From Gemmatimonadetes bacterium bin94 (GTDB lineage: Bacteria; Gemmatimonadota; Gemmatimonadetes; Longimicrobiales; Gaopeijiaceae): a stretch of DNA of 43,665 bases. A model generated the notes under the pieces. It was not told the DNA's origin, ran no database searches, and saw only the letters and a list, made by a program, of their open reading frames with translations. Each line of letters begins with the position of its first letter. Position 1 is the first letter of the stretch. Where the stretch lies: positions 1-43,665 of the forward strand of contig MPNE01000035.1 in assembly GCA_002238865.1 (NCBI GenBank), given 5' to 3'. Shown here piece by piece: positions 23,305 through 33,726 of the stretch. The position numbers and the translations under genes are program-made.

Positions 23305-24675
23305 ATGCAATTCGCGACCATCAATCCTGCCAGCGGCGAGCTGCTCCGCTCGTATCCATTCCTGTCCGCCGACCGGGTGGACGCCGCTCTGACAAGGGCC
23401 CGCGACGCCCAACTGGCGTGGAGCCGGGTCCCGGTGCCGGAACGGGCAAGGGCGGTGGCCGAAGTGGCGCGACTCCTGCGCGACCGCCACAGACGCCTGG
23501 CCGAGACCGTAACCATGGAGATGGGAAAGCCCATCGGCGAAGCCCTCTTCGAGGTCGAGAAGTGCGCGTCGGGTTGCGAGTACTACAGCCGAAACGGTGC
23601 GGGGTTCCTGCGCGACCAGGTCGTCGAGACGGAATCCCACAAGAGCTACGTCACCTTCCAGCCCCTGGGCCTCGTGCTGGCGATCATGCCGTGGAACTTC
23701 CCGCTCTGGCAGGTGATACGGGCCGCGGTCCCGGCGCTCATCGCCGGCAACGGCGTCCTCCTCAAGCACGCGCCGAACGTGCCCTGCTGCGCCCTCGAAC
23801 TGAAGGACCTGTTTGCCGCCGCCGGACTTCCCGAAGGGCTCTTCACCAACCTTTTCGTCGACGTCGGCATGGCCGGGGACCTTGTGCGCGACTCCCGCGT
23901 GCAGGGGGTCACCCTCACGGGAAGCACTCGCGCGGGGAGGCAGGTCGCCGCGATAGCCGGGTCCCAGATCAAGACCTGCGTGCTGGAACTCGGCGGCAGC
24001 GACCCCTACCTCGTGCTCGAGGACGCCGACCTGCCACGCACCGTCGAGGCGTGCGTCATCGGCCGCCTCCTCAACGCGGGGCAGAGCTGCATCGCGGCCA
24101 AACGCATGATCGTGCATGAGGCGGTGGCGGACGAATTCACCGAGGCGTTGGTCGCGCGCATGGGCGCCGTGCGCGTCGGCGAGCCGATGGCCGAGATGAC
24201 CGACGTCGGGCCGCTGGCCCGGGAGGATTTGCGAGACCATCTGGCCGGGCAGGTCGCCCGAAGCATCGAGGCCGGCGCGGCCTGCCCGCTGGGCGGCAAG
24301 GTCCCCGATGTGCCTGGATGGTACTACCCGGCCACGGTCCTGACGGGGGTGGCGCCGGGCATGCCCGCCTACGAGGAGGAGATGTTCGGGCCGGTGGCGT
24401 GCATCATCCGGGCCGGGTCGGAGGAGGAAGCCGTCAGGATCGCCAACGACACCGACTACGGCCTCGGCGCAGCCGTGTTCACCCGCGACCTGGAGCGCGG
24501 GGAGCGCATTGCGCGCACCGGAATCGAGGCCGGGCTGTGCTTCGTCAACGACTTTGTGAAGTCCGACCCGCGCCTGCCCTTCGGCGGCGTGAAATCGAGC
24601 GGTGTCGGGCGGGAACTGACCCACTTCGGGATCCAGGAATTCGTGAACGTGAAGACCGTACAGGTGGAGGCGTAG
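23305..24675 (+). CDS. NAD(P)+-dependent succinate-semialdehyde dehydrogenase family
   Basis: 456 residues, the short form of the family. It has the NAD-binding PWNFPLWQ (Asn131), GVTLTGSTRAG, the general base Glu228 in CVLELGGSDPY, and the nucleophile Cys262 in NAGQSCIAAKR. The motif wording (ELGGSDPYLVLEDADL, AAKRMIVH, PFGGVKSSGVGREL) is close to GabD/Sad-type succinate-semialdehyde dehydrogenases, which feed GABA or semialdehyde carbon into the TCA cycle. Other aldehydes are possible. No gabT lies beside it. Confidence 0.9.
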   Translation: MQFATINPASGELLRSYPFLSADRVDAALTRARDAQLAWSRVPVPERARAVAEVARLLRDRHRRLAETVTMEMGKPIGEALFEVEKCASGCEYYSRNGAGFLRDQVVETESHKSYVTFQPLGLVLAIMPWNFPLWQVIRAAVPALIAGNGVLLKHAPNVPCCALELKDLFAAAGLPEGLFTNLFVDVGMAGDLVRDSRVQGVTLTGSTRAGRQVAAIAGSQIKTCVLELGGSDPYLVLEDADLPRTVEACVIGRLLNAGQSCIAAKRMIVHEAVADEFTEALVARMGAVRVGEPMAEMTDVGPLAREDLRDHLAGQVARSIEAGAACPLGGKVPDVPGWYYPATVLTGVAPGMPAYEEEMFGPVACIIRAGSEEEAVRIANDTDYGLGAAVFTRDLERGERIARTGIEAGLCFVNDFVKSDPRLPFGGVKSSGVGRELTHFGIQEFVNVKTVQVEA

Positions 24676-24736
24676 CCATGAAGAGCGGACGCGGGGGCGG
24701 GGTGACCTGAGGGGGGCAACGTTGCTGCCGCGACTC

Positions 24737-26291
24737 CTACTCCCGCCGCAGCACCTTGCCCGGAAGCGCGCCCGTTACCGCCCCGTCCTCGTAGACCACC
24801 GTACCGGCCACCCACACCCGTTCGATCCCCGTTGACGTCAGGTGCGGCTCGGCGGTGGTCGACCGGTCGATCACGGCAGCCGGGTCGAACAGAACGAGGT
24901 CCGCAGGCGCCCCGGGCCGGAGCACCCCGCGATCGGGCAGTCCCATGTTCCCGGCGGCCAGACCCGTCATCTTGTGAATCGCTTCCTCCAGCCCCAGCCG
25001 TCCCTCCTCGCGCACGTAGCGCCCCAGCACCCTCGGGTAGGCGCCGAAACCGCGCGGGTGAGCGCCGCGAAGGCCGCCGTCCGACGACACGTTGGTGTGG
25101 GGCCAGGCGAGCAGGGTGGCGATGTCCTCGAAGGTCATGCTGGTCGCGACGATGCTCTCCCTGCCGTCGTCGCCGCGGTCGCGGGCTGCCCGGGACTCGG
25201 CGATCAGGTCCAGGTAGGTCGTGACGGGATCGTTTCCCCGCTCGGCGGAGATCTCCGCCAGCGTCTTGCCTTCCACGGTCGAATCGGGACCGAAGCGGCC
25301 GATGATCATCCCCTCGGGCGCCACCAGCTCCTCCAGCGCGTAGCGGGCGGCCTCGCGGTCCGTGAAATCGCGCTCCGGGAAGAGGACGGTCATGGTCGAC
25401 TGCCAGTATTCGTACGGGTAGACGTCGGCGGTGATGTCGAGCCCGGCGGCGCGCGCCTCGTCCAGGCGGGCCAGAACGTCCGCCGCCCCACCCCATAGCT
25501 CCCGCGCGGCAAGCTTCATGTGCGATATCTGTACGGGCAGCCGGGCTCTCTCGGCAATCTCGATCGTCTCCTCGACCGCCTCGTGGAACGCGCGGTCCTC
25601 GCTCCGCATGTGCGAGATGTAGCGGCCCCCGCTCGACGCCGCGGTCATCGCGAGAGCGACCACTTCGTCCGTGGACGAGTAGATGCCCGGGTCGTATTCG
25701 AGGCCGGTCGAGAGGCCCAGAACCCCGCTGGCCAGTTCGATCTCGAGCAGCGCCTGCATGGCCTTCACCTCGGCGTCGCCGGCTTCGCGGCCGAAGTCGT
25801 CGCCCATGACCTGTCGACGCAGCGTGCCGTGCCCCGCATACGACGCCACGTTGATCGCCGCAGGGGTCGCTTCCAGAGCAGCGAAGAAGTCGGCGATCGG
25901 GAAGCGCGAGCCTCCGTCCCTGGCCTGCCACGATGGTCGTGATCCCCTGGCTGACTACCGCGAGCGCGGTTGGTTCGTCCAGCAAACCCCCGTCGTGGTG
26001 GCTGTGGGTGTCGATGAAGCCGGGCGCGAGCACAAGCCCGACGCCATCGTAGACCGGTTCGCCGTCCTTGGGGGAGAGGGCGTCGTCTGCGTCGGCGGCG
26101 GCCACCTCGGCAACGACCCCGCCCTCCACCCGAAGGGAACCGAGGAAGCCGGGGCTCCCCGTGCCATCGACCACGGTGGCGCCCTGGACAAGGAAGGATT
26201 GGGGTGCCCGAGGCGCGGCCGTGTCGGCGCAGCCGAGTAGCAATGGAAGCCACGCGGCGATGAACAGGGCCGGGCTCAAACGGCAACCCAT
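24737..26291 (-). pseudogene. N-acyl-D-amino-acid deacylase-like amidohydrolase lipoprotein, single-base frameshift
   Basis: Two overlapping frames make one protein of about 517 residues. The N-terminal part starts at ATG 26291 with a lipoprotein signal ending LLLGC, then an amidohydrolase start with the metal pair His-x-His in FIDTHSHHDGG, up to QGITTIVAGQ. The C-terminal part reads SYAGHGTLRRQVMGDD, ISHMRSED, QISHMKLAAR and SSDGGLRGAHPRGFGAYPR, all typical of D-aminoacylases. Joining needs removal of one base in a CCC run at 25918-25920: the minus strand CAGGGACGGAGG would be CAGGACGGAGG, restoring AGQDGGSRFPIADF. A lone single-base shift in an otherwise intact gene may be a sequencing error or a recent mutation. 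If intact it would release D-amino acids or related products outside the cytosol. Confidence 0.8.
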
Positions 26292-26300
26292 GTCAACTTT

Positions 26301-26329
26301 ACTATACATAATGTATATCACGGTTTACA
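26301..26329 (-). promoter_or_regulatory. Palindrome and possible promoter before the amidohydrolase
   Basis: TATACATAATGTATA (26303-26317) is a perfect 7+1+7 palindrome in GC-rich surroundings. On the minus strand TGTAAA (26329-26324) and TATAGT (26306-26301) are 17 nt apart. They would start a transcript only about 3 nt before ATG 26291, with the palindrome filling the spacer. The -35 is weak. Confidence 0.4.
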
Positions 26330-26352
26330 TCTTGGGCGCGGCACACGCGCTC

Positions 26353-27918
26353 TCAATCCCGGTCCACCGCTGGCACGGCCTTGTCCATCTCGGCCGCCAC
26401 GTCTTGCGGATCGCGCATTTTCGTCACGTCCAGCTCGTAGTCCGGCACCTCGCGCGGGGCCAGCTTGCCCTTCAATTCCCGAATCTCCCGGCCCGACAGG
26501 CCCAGCCCAGCGAGTTCAGCGTTCGCGAGCCTCGCGCCCGCGCGCGCCGCGACCCCGTCATCGTCCGCGGACACCAGCCGGGCCAGCGCCGCAATCTCGC
26601 CACCGGACAGCTTGTCACCCATCACCTGGTAGTCGATCCAGGCCTCGTAGCTGAGCGGCACAACCCGCTTGACCATCCCGGCCATGACCCGGCCGTACTC
26701 CTGGATCTCCCACTGGGCGTGGTCGTCCACGCGCAACGTCAGGAAGTGGAGCAGGTTGTGCAGGTCGATCTTCCAGTACCACTGCGTGTAGGTCGACAGC
26801 GGCAGGTCGATCCGCGCGAGCTCGCGGGCGACGTTCTCGCCGACCAGCCAGCCGTAGTCGCCCGCCGCCCGGGCCCGCACGTCCTCCCAGCGGCGGATGG
26901 CCTCGCGGTAGAACTCGGGGCTGACGGAACCGGGGGCGCGCCCCTGGTTGCTCGTCGCGCTCTGGAGGGAGAACTGGTCCGGCTCCGGGCTGTAGAAGAG
27001 GAGCGGCATGAGGCTATACCGGCCGCTGTATTCGTTGACGGAGTTGTGTGTGACGATGCCGTTGGCCACGAAATTGTGGTGCGGGCCCTCCACCTCGAGG
27101 TCATAGGTCTCGCGTTCGCCCACATACTCGAAGCGGGCGACGCGGACGAGCTTGGCTTTGTAGCGGATCTGGTCCCGGTCGAGCTTCTCGGCCGCACCAT
27201 TCACGTGCACGAAGTAGTCGCCGGGGCGCCACACCGCGCGTCCGCCGGTCTCCCGGACTCCGGTTGCTCCGCGGAGAGTGTCCCAACCTCCGGCAAACAG
27301 GAAACGGTGATCCGCCGTGGCGTCGATCGACTTGCCGTCTTCCAGGACCATCCTGAAAACCGGCTTCACGCCGTTGCGGTACACGTCCACTACGCGAGTG
27401 TGCCGCAACGCGAGCGTGTCTTCGTCGACCTGCCTGAGCGCCACGCGGTCACGGCGGAAGAAAGCGTTGCGCTGCTTGTCCGGGCGCTTGTTTCGGGTGG
27501 GCTGAAAGCGCTGCCAAATCTCCTCGATCGGCAACTTGTACAGATGCCGACGCCCACGGGCTTCCCCCCCCGGCAGATCGAAGTACACCTCCGTGCCCTC
27601 GGCCAGGCACGCCGTCCGGTGCCGTATCCACTGGCGCGCCACGAACATCGGCATCGCGCAGTGGAACTTGAATTCGACCATCTCCGACGGCGTGGTGTGC
27701 AGGTGTCGCCTCAGATAGCGGACTAGCCCCCGCGTGGCCGACACCTTGCGCGTGCCGTAGCCGTAGCTCACGCGGGCCGCGCGCTCCACGGAATCGTCGG
27801 TCCCCATGTAGTCGACCAGCGCGACGAAGCCGTGGTCGAGGACCGGGAAGTAGCCACCCAGAATCTCTTCGGCGGCGGGGACGGTAGGGCGGCGGGTTGG
27901 GTGCGAAGTCGGTTCCAT
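26353..27918 (-). CDS. thyX: Flavin-dependent thymidylate synthase ThyX, interrupted by a mini-intein
   Basis: 521 residues from ATG 27918. Removing a 189-residue intein leaves a ThyX of about 332 residues. The N-extein contains RVSYGYGTRKVS and ends FVARQWIRHRTA. The C-extein begins SVNEYSGRYS, so splicing restores the family signature RHRxxSxxExSxRY. The FAD-dependent enzyme makes dTMP from dUMP with methylenetetrahydrofolate. The C-terminal ~100 residues are an extension rich in charged residues (GREIRELKGKLAPREV). The intein lies exactly in the active-site motif, so dTMP synthesis by this enzyme requires protein splicing. No thyA is seen in the window. The next gene on this strand is the frameshifted amidohydrolase. 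Confidence 0.93.
   Translation of the reverse strand: MEPTSHPTRRPTVPAAEEILGGYFPVLDHGFVALVDYMGTDDSVERAARVSYGYGTRKVSATRGLVRYLRRHLHTTPSEMVEFKFHCAMPMFVARQWIRHRTACLAEGTEVYFDLPGGEARGRRHLYKLPIEEIWQRFQPTRNKRPDKQRNAFFRRDRVALRQVDEDTLALRHTRVVDVYRNGVKPVFRMVLEDGKSIDATADHRFLFAGGWDTLRGATGVRETGGRAVWRPGDYFVHVNGAAEKLDRDQIRYKAKLVRVARFEYVGERETYDLEVEGPHHNFVANGIVTHNSVNEYSGRYSLMPLLFYSPEPDQFSLQSATSNQGRAPGSVSPEFYREAIRRWEDVRARAAGDYGWLVGENVARELARIDLPLSTYTQWYWKIDLHNLLHFLTLRVDDHAQWEIQEYGRVMAGMVKRVVPLSYEAWIDYQVMGDKLSGGEIAALARLVSADDDGVAARAGARLANAELAGLGLSGREIRELKGKLAPREVPDYELDVTKMRDPQDVAAEMDKAVPAVDRD
27043..27609 (-). mobile_element. Mini-intein inside ThyX (no homing endonuclease)
   Basis: 189 residues from Cys (block A, CLAEGTEVYF) to the terminal His-Asn before Ser+1 (VTHN, then SVNEYS). 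Block B has the TADH motif (IDATADHRFLF). Blocks F and G are YDLEVEGPHHNFVANGIVTHN. There is room for the splicing domain only; no LAGLIDADG or other endonuclease segment is visible, so it is a mini-intein that cannot home on its own. All class 1 residues (Cys1, block B Thr and His, His-Asn, Ser+1) are present, so it should be splicing-competent. Confidence 0.92.
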
Positions 27919-28024
27919 GGCTCCCAAGCTAACCCGGTGCCGCCAAATCGGGCGAGACGCGGTTGCGCCCCTTCGCGGGCCCGGGTATCGGTACCTGCAC
28001 GACTCCTGACACAAGAAGACCTGC

Positions 28025-28294
28025 ATGCATCACGCGCCCCCTTCAATCGGCCCGTCACGCTCGGGCATGGTCGCCGAACAGGGCGCGGACTACATGTACA
28101 CGGGTCCGTGGGCCGAGAAGCTCATCGCGTTGGTCGGCACGCACGAGACGCGTGTCCGGCAGGAGCCCTCGGCAAGGCTCTGGGGCGCGAACCGGGACGG
28201 ATCCTTCCCGGGCGTGGTCGTTCCGGAGACCGGCGAACTGCACGGCGCGTCGATCCGGGGGCTCGAGCTGGGCGGCCGGGCGGTCGGGTATTGA
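28025..28294 (+). CDS. Small unrecognised reading frame between thyX and the esterase
   Basis: This is the only candidate in the ~400 bases between the divergent thyX and esterase genes. Up to 89 residues, with an internal ATG at 28067 as the more likely start (MVAEQGADYMYTGPWAEK). The sequence has protein-like composition but no known domain, signal peptide or good ribosome binding site. It may be a small protein, or a remnant of a larger gene. Confidence 0.3.
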   Translation: MHHAPPSIGPSRSGMVAEQGADYMYTGPWAEKLIALVGTHETRVRQEPSARLWGANRDGSFPGVVVPETGELHGASIRGLELGGRAVGY

Positions 28295-28320
28295 GGGACA
28301 ACAACGGCACGGAGGCAAGC

Positions 28321-29247
28321 ATGAACAGGCGGAGTCCGGCAGCAGCGGGTACAATGGCGATCGTGATCCTGGGGCTCGGTTGTGCCGAAGCCCCGCCCGG
28401 CGAAGGAGACCAGCCCGTTGGCCCCGAGCCGGGCGCCTTCGAGATCTACGATTCGGAAGCGTTCGTGATGAGTTCGACGAACGTTGGTGACGACTTCCTC
28501 ATCGCGGTCAGCCTGCCCGTCAGCTACGGTACCGGTGAACAGTCCTACCCGCTCGTCTACGTGCTGGACGCCAACATCTCGTTCGGGATGACGGTGGAAC
28601 TTGCCCGCCTGTTCCAGTTCGATCTGATCCGGCCCGGCATCCCCGAGATGATTCTCGTCGGCATCGGATACCCGGACCCCAGCCGCGCCGGCACGCTACG
28701 CGCGCGCGACCTGACCCCGGAGGGCTCGCTGTCGGACGAATTCGACCAGCTCCTTCGTTCCGCCCCGGTCTTCGACGGCCTGGGAGGCGCGGCCGAGTTC
28801 CTGCGCTTCATCGAAGACGAGCTGCACCCGCGCATCGTCGCCGACTACCGTGTCGAGACCGAGGGAGTGGGATTCCTGGGCGACTCCTTCGGCGGGCTGT
28901 TCACCGCATACGCCTTCCAGCAACGGTCACCGATCTTCGACCGCTACTGGATGGGCAGCCCCGGACTCCTTCCGGCCACCGAGCTGCTCGAAGGGCTCCC
29001 CGCCGCGATTGCACAGGGGTTCGAGCGGGACACGCGGGTGTTTATCACGCTCGGCGAACTGGAGGAGACGGGGGCGGTCGACATCTACAACGATCTCGCC
29101 TTCGGGACGCGCCGGCTCATCGAGATCTTCGAGGCCCATCCCGCGGACAACCTGACCGTCACATGGAAGGTCTACCCGGACGCGACCCACATCACAACCG
29201 TGCCCCCCGCGCTGACGGACGCATTTGCGGCCCTGTTCATGAGCTAG
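28321..29247 (+). CDS. Esterase-family (α/β hydrolase) lipoprotein
   Basis: 308 residues from ATG 28321, with a GGAGG about 7 nt upstream. The N-terminus has a hydrophobic segment ending ILGLGC, a lipobox, so it is probably anchored in a membrane. The enzyme part is of the Fes/esterase-D type: SYPLVYVLDANISFG, the nucleophile elbow GDSFGG near residue 184, a likely Asp in the LGELEETG region, and a His in DATHITTVPPAL. Such enzymes cleave siderophore, acyl or carbohydrate esters; the substrate is not evident. Confidence 0.85.
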   Translation: MNRRSPAAAGTMAIVILGLGCAEAPPGEGDQPVGPEPGAFEIYDSEAFVMSSTNVGDDFLIAVSLPVSYGTGEQSYPLVYVLDANISFGMTVELARLFQFDLIRPGIPEMILVGIGYPDPSRAGTLRARDLTPEGSLSDEFDQLLRSAPVFDGLGGAAEFLRFIEDELHPRIVADYRVETEGVGFLGDSFGGLFTAYAFQQRSPIFDRYWMGSPGLLPATELLEGLPAAIAQGFERDTRVFITLGELEETGAVDIYNDLAFGTRRLIEIFEAHPADNLTVTWKVYPDATHITTVPPALTDAFAALFMS

Positions 29248-29256
29248 TGACCGATC

Positions 29257-29718
29257 GTGAGAAAAGGTCGTGACCGCAGGTTCGTGGCCGAACACCGCGG
29301 CGGGGCGCTGACCCGGCAGGACCATCGCGCGCTCGCCACGTGGGCCGCCGAGTGCGCCGAACACGTGCTCTCCGTGACCTGGCCCGATAAGGAGGACCGG
29401 CGACCGTTTAACGCGGTCCGGCAAGCCAGGTCCTGGGCAACGGGTGAGGTCCCTGCCGGTAGAGCCATGCGGGCGGCGGTGGCGGCCCACGGCGCAGCCA
29501 GAGAAGCGAGTGGTCCGGCTGTCGCCGCGGCACGCGCGGCCAGCCATGCTGCAGCGACCGCCCACATGGCCGACCACAGCCTCCGGGCGGCTGCTTATGC
29601 ACTCAAGGCGGTTGCGCAGGCGGGAATGGACGCTGCGGTGGAGCGTCGCTGGCAGGAGCGGAAGCTCCCCGACGGGATCCGGGCGCTGGTGATGGAAGCG
29701 GGAGACGGCAGTCGATAA
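29257..29718 (+). CDS. Imm-5-like putative immunity protein
   Basis: 153 residues. The pattern RRFVAEHRGGALTRQDHRALATWAAECAEHVL, then Ala-rich helices with ARAASHAAATAHMADHSLRAAAYALKAV, matches my memory of the Imm-5-like putative immunity protein family of polymorphic-toxin loci, where the immunity protein neutralises a cognate toxin. No matching toxin is present nearby; the neighbours are an esterase 9 nt upstream and a Phd/VapC pair just downstream. The start codon is GTG. It may be an orphan immunity gene. Confidence 0.65.
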   Translation: MRKGRDRRFVAEHRGGALTRQDHRALATWAAECAEHVLSVTWPDKEDRRPFNAVRQARSWATGEVPAGRAMRAAVAAHGAAREASGPAVAAARAASHAAATAHMADHSLRAAAYALKAVAQAGMDAAVERRWQERKLPDGIRALVMEAGDGSR

Positions 29719-29719
29719 A

Positions 29720-29754
29720 TTGCGTACAATACGTATATTATGTATTATGGCGAC
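29720..29754 (+). promoter_or_regulatory. Promoter/operator of the Phd-VapC pair, apparently leaderless
   Basis: TTGCGT (29720-29725) and TATTAT (29743-29748) are 17 bp apart, placing the start at 29755, the A of an antitoxin ATG that has no Shine-Dalgarno. An AT-rich stretch with ATACGTAT (29729-29736) and TATATTATGTAT (29734-29745) fills the spacer and probably binds the antitoxin, as expected for autoregulated modules. Confidence 0.5.
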
Positions 29755-30057
29755 ATGTCCAAGCCATCGAGTTCTCCCAGGGGCCGCGCCGTCAGCGCCA
29801 CGTACGCGGCAAGGAACTTCGCATCCCTGGTCAACCGGGTTCGCGAGGAGCGCGCGGCCTACGTCGTCGAGCGCAGCGGAAAGCCGGTCGCCGAGATCCG
29901 TCCCGTGAAGGACCGCGTCGTCACCATGCGCGAATTCGTCGCGCTCTTCCCCGCAGAGCCTCGCCGGCCTGCCGACGAGGAGTACCTGCGGGCAGTGGAG
30001 GAGGGGATCGCCTTCCTCAACCGGGCAGTGATCCCGGAAAGTCCGTGGGACTCCTGA
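29755..30057 (+). CDS. Phd/YefM-family antitoxin
   Basis: 100 residues from ATG 29755; an in-frame ATG at 29740 lies inside the promoter. The DNA-binding N-terminal domain has the typical SATYAARNFASLVNRVREER and VVERSGKPVAEIRPV pattern. The C-terminal part (PADEEYLRAVEEGIAFL) should wrap the toxin. It overlaps the toxin gene by 13 nt, so the two are made together. It neutralises VapC and probably represses its own promoter. Confidence 0.88.
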   Translation: MSKPSSSPRGRAVSATYAARNFASLVNRVREERAAYVVERSGKPVAEIRPVKDRVVTMREFVALFPAEPRRPADEEYLRAVEEGIAFLNRAVIPESPWDS

Positions 30058-30446
30058 TCGACTCCAGCGTGCTGATCGCGGTTGAGCGCGGCCAGCTCCG
30101 GGCGGATACCGTTGCAGGGGCAGCCTGCCCGGAAGAGCCCGTCGCGATCGCGGCAATCACCGCTTCCGAGTTGCTCCACGGCGTTCACCGGCTGGCGGGC
30201 GCGCGGCGGATCCGGACCGAGCGGATGGTGACAGGATGGCTCGCGGAGCTTCCGGTCATCCCCTTCGACATCGAGGTGGCCAAGGTCCACGCGACCCTGG
30301 CGGCCCAGCACAAGCGCCGCGGGAGACCGGTCGGAAGCCACGACCTGATGATGGCGGCGACGGCTGTGCACCTGGACTACCGGATCGCCACGCGCGACCG
30401 CCGCAGCTTCGCGCGCATCGACGGGCTGGCGGTGGAGTACTTGTGA
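30045..30446 (+). CDS. vapC: VapC-type PIN-domain toxin
   Basis: 133 residues from GTG 30045. The four acidic metal-binding residues of PIN ribonucleases are present: Asp6 (LLIDSSV), Glu42 (ITASELLHG), Asp100 (GSHDLMMAATA) and Asp118 (ATRDRRSF). VapC toxins cleave tRNA or rRNA to stop growth when the antitoxin is lost. The toxin ends 24 bp from the convergent typA stop. Confidence 0.92.
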   Translation: MGLLIDSSVLIAVERGQLRADTVAGAACPEEPVAIAAITASELLHGVHRLAGARRIRTERMVTGWLAELPVIPFDIEVAKVHATLAAQHKRRGRPVGSHDLMMAATAVHLDYRIATRDRRSFARIDGLAVEYL

Positions 30447-30470
30447 GATTCTCCCCCCTTGTAAACCCCC

Positions 30471-32333
<1,863 letters not shown>

Positions 32334-32360
32334 TCTCGGCGTTCTCACCGCCCGGGAACG

Positions 32361-33629
32361 CTACCGGCCCGGCGACGCGTCAATGCGCGTGAAGGTGTAG
32401 GTGCCGATCTGGGCATCCGAGAACGGGCTCACGCCCCTGAGGCTCCTGATCGGCTCCTTCGGCGAAGAGTCGTCGTTGCCGGACGTGTAGGAGACGCCGT
32501 CGTCGGTTCCCGAGTCGTACGGATACAGCACGACCTGAAGTTCGTCCAACCATTGCCCGAATTCGTCCTGAAGCGACAATCCGTCCACGCCCACGAACCA
32601 GTCCGGACTGGGCGCGATCATCGTGACCAGCATGACCCGGGGGTGGTCCAGCCGGACCACGACCCGGGAGATGGTCGCGCGGCCCGGACTTCCAATCCCG
32701 CGTCCGTTGACGACCGAGAGCACGTTGTCCGGGATGTGTGCGCGGATCTCGCCGGCCAGCAGCGTGGTCCCGCCGGTCTCGGCCATCTGCTCGATCCCCG
32801 GACTCGCCGTCTGCCCGGAAGCCCAGAAGCTGACGCTGTCGTTGTGCACCGCACCGATCAGCGGGGAAAAATGAGCACCGCCGGGGAAGTCGTCCGGGTG
32901 AGTGGCGGAGCTCCAGGTGGCGTTGAAAACCACGCGGTAGACGGCCGAGTCGGCGGGGGGATCGATTTGCCCCGCGGTCGCACGGACCTCCGCGCTGACC
33001 CCGTCGGCCACCGAAGCCGTGAGGGATTGGACTCCCTCCGCCTCGCCGAGCGTCCAGGATGTTTCCGCCAACCCGGCCGGGTCGGTCACGGCCGTGGCGG
33101 GATCGGCCGATCCGTTTCCTTCCACGGTGGTGAAGGTCACGGCCGCCTCAGCGACCGGTGAGCCGCCTTCGTCGTCCACCCGCACGACAACGGTCTCGGT
33201 CAGCGGCTGCCCCGCCGTGCCTTCCTGGCCGTTCCCCGACACGACCCCCACCGAGGCCGCGGTCTGCCGCACGGTGACCCCGGCCGTCGCGCTGAGGGAC
33301 TCGTGGGTCGCGGTCAGGGTGCCCGACCCGTTCGCCGCGGCCGTGACGACGCCAACGGCAGAGGCCGAGAAGACATCCGGGTCGCTGCTCGACCAGGTGA
33401 CCGGACCGGAGAAGGCCGCGCCGAACTGGTCGGTGATCGTCGCGGTGAACGCGGCCGTCTCGCCCAGCGACGAGAGGTTAGCCGACGGCGGGGAGACCGC
33501 GATTGCGGTTGCCCGCGGCGGATCGGCCCGCGGCTCCGGCTCGCTCCCGGAGTCGCCGCACGCGGCCAGGGCCACCAGGGCAAGGGCGGCAGGTGTGCCG
33601 CGACGGATGGTGATGAAATTCATGGACAT
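32361..33629 (-). CDS. Lipoprotein with Ig-like (Big) domains and a Spondin_N domain
   Basis: 422 residues. The signal peptide ends ALAAC, a lipobox. Residues ~38-120 are a Big_2-type Ig-like domain ([22 protein letters not shown]). Residues ~125-222 are a Big_1-like domain ([29 protein letters not shown]). Residues ~232-415 match Spondin_[61 protein letters not shown] and a [11 protein letters not shown] acidic site expected to bind Ca2+. Spondin_N is best known from animal extracellular-matrix proteins but also occurs in bacteria. It is probably a surface or periplasmic adhesion-type protein. It lies 27 bp upstream of typA on the same strand. Confidence 0.82.
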   Translation of the reverse strand: MSMNFITIRRGTPAALALVALAACGDSGSEPEPRADPPRATAIAVSPPSANLSSLGETAAFTATITDQFGAAFSGPVTWSSSDPDVFSASAVGVVTAAANGSGTLTATHESLSATAGVTVRQTAASVGVVSGNGQEGTAGQPLTETVVVRVDDEGGSPVAEAAVTFTTVEGNGSADPATAVTDPAGLAETSWTLGEAEGVQSLTASVADGVSAEVRATAGQIDPPADSAVYRVVFNATWSSATHPDDFPGGAHFSPLIGAVHNDSVSFWASGQTASPGIEQMAETGGTTLLAGEIRAHIPDNVLSVVNGRGIGSPGRATISRVVVRLDHPRVMLVTMIAPSPDWFVGVDGLSLQDEFGQWLDELQVVLYPYDSGTDDGVSYTSGNDDSSPKEPIRSLRGVSPFSDAQIGTYTFTRIDASPGR

Positions 33630-33726
33630 ATGCGAAGCTAACGGGACCGGTGTTCAGCCGAAGGGGGACGATTGCGACCCCATCCGGCACGCGCTCCTCC
33701 AGGACGGTCGTTTCTGCGACGGACCC

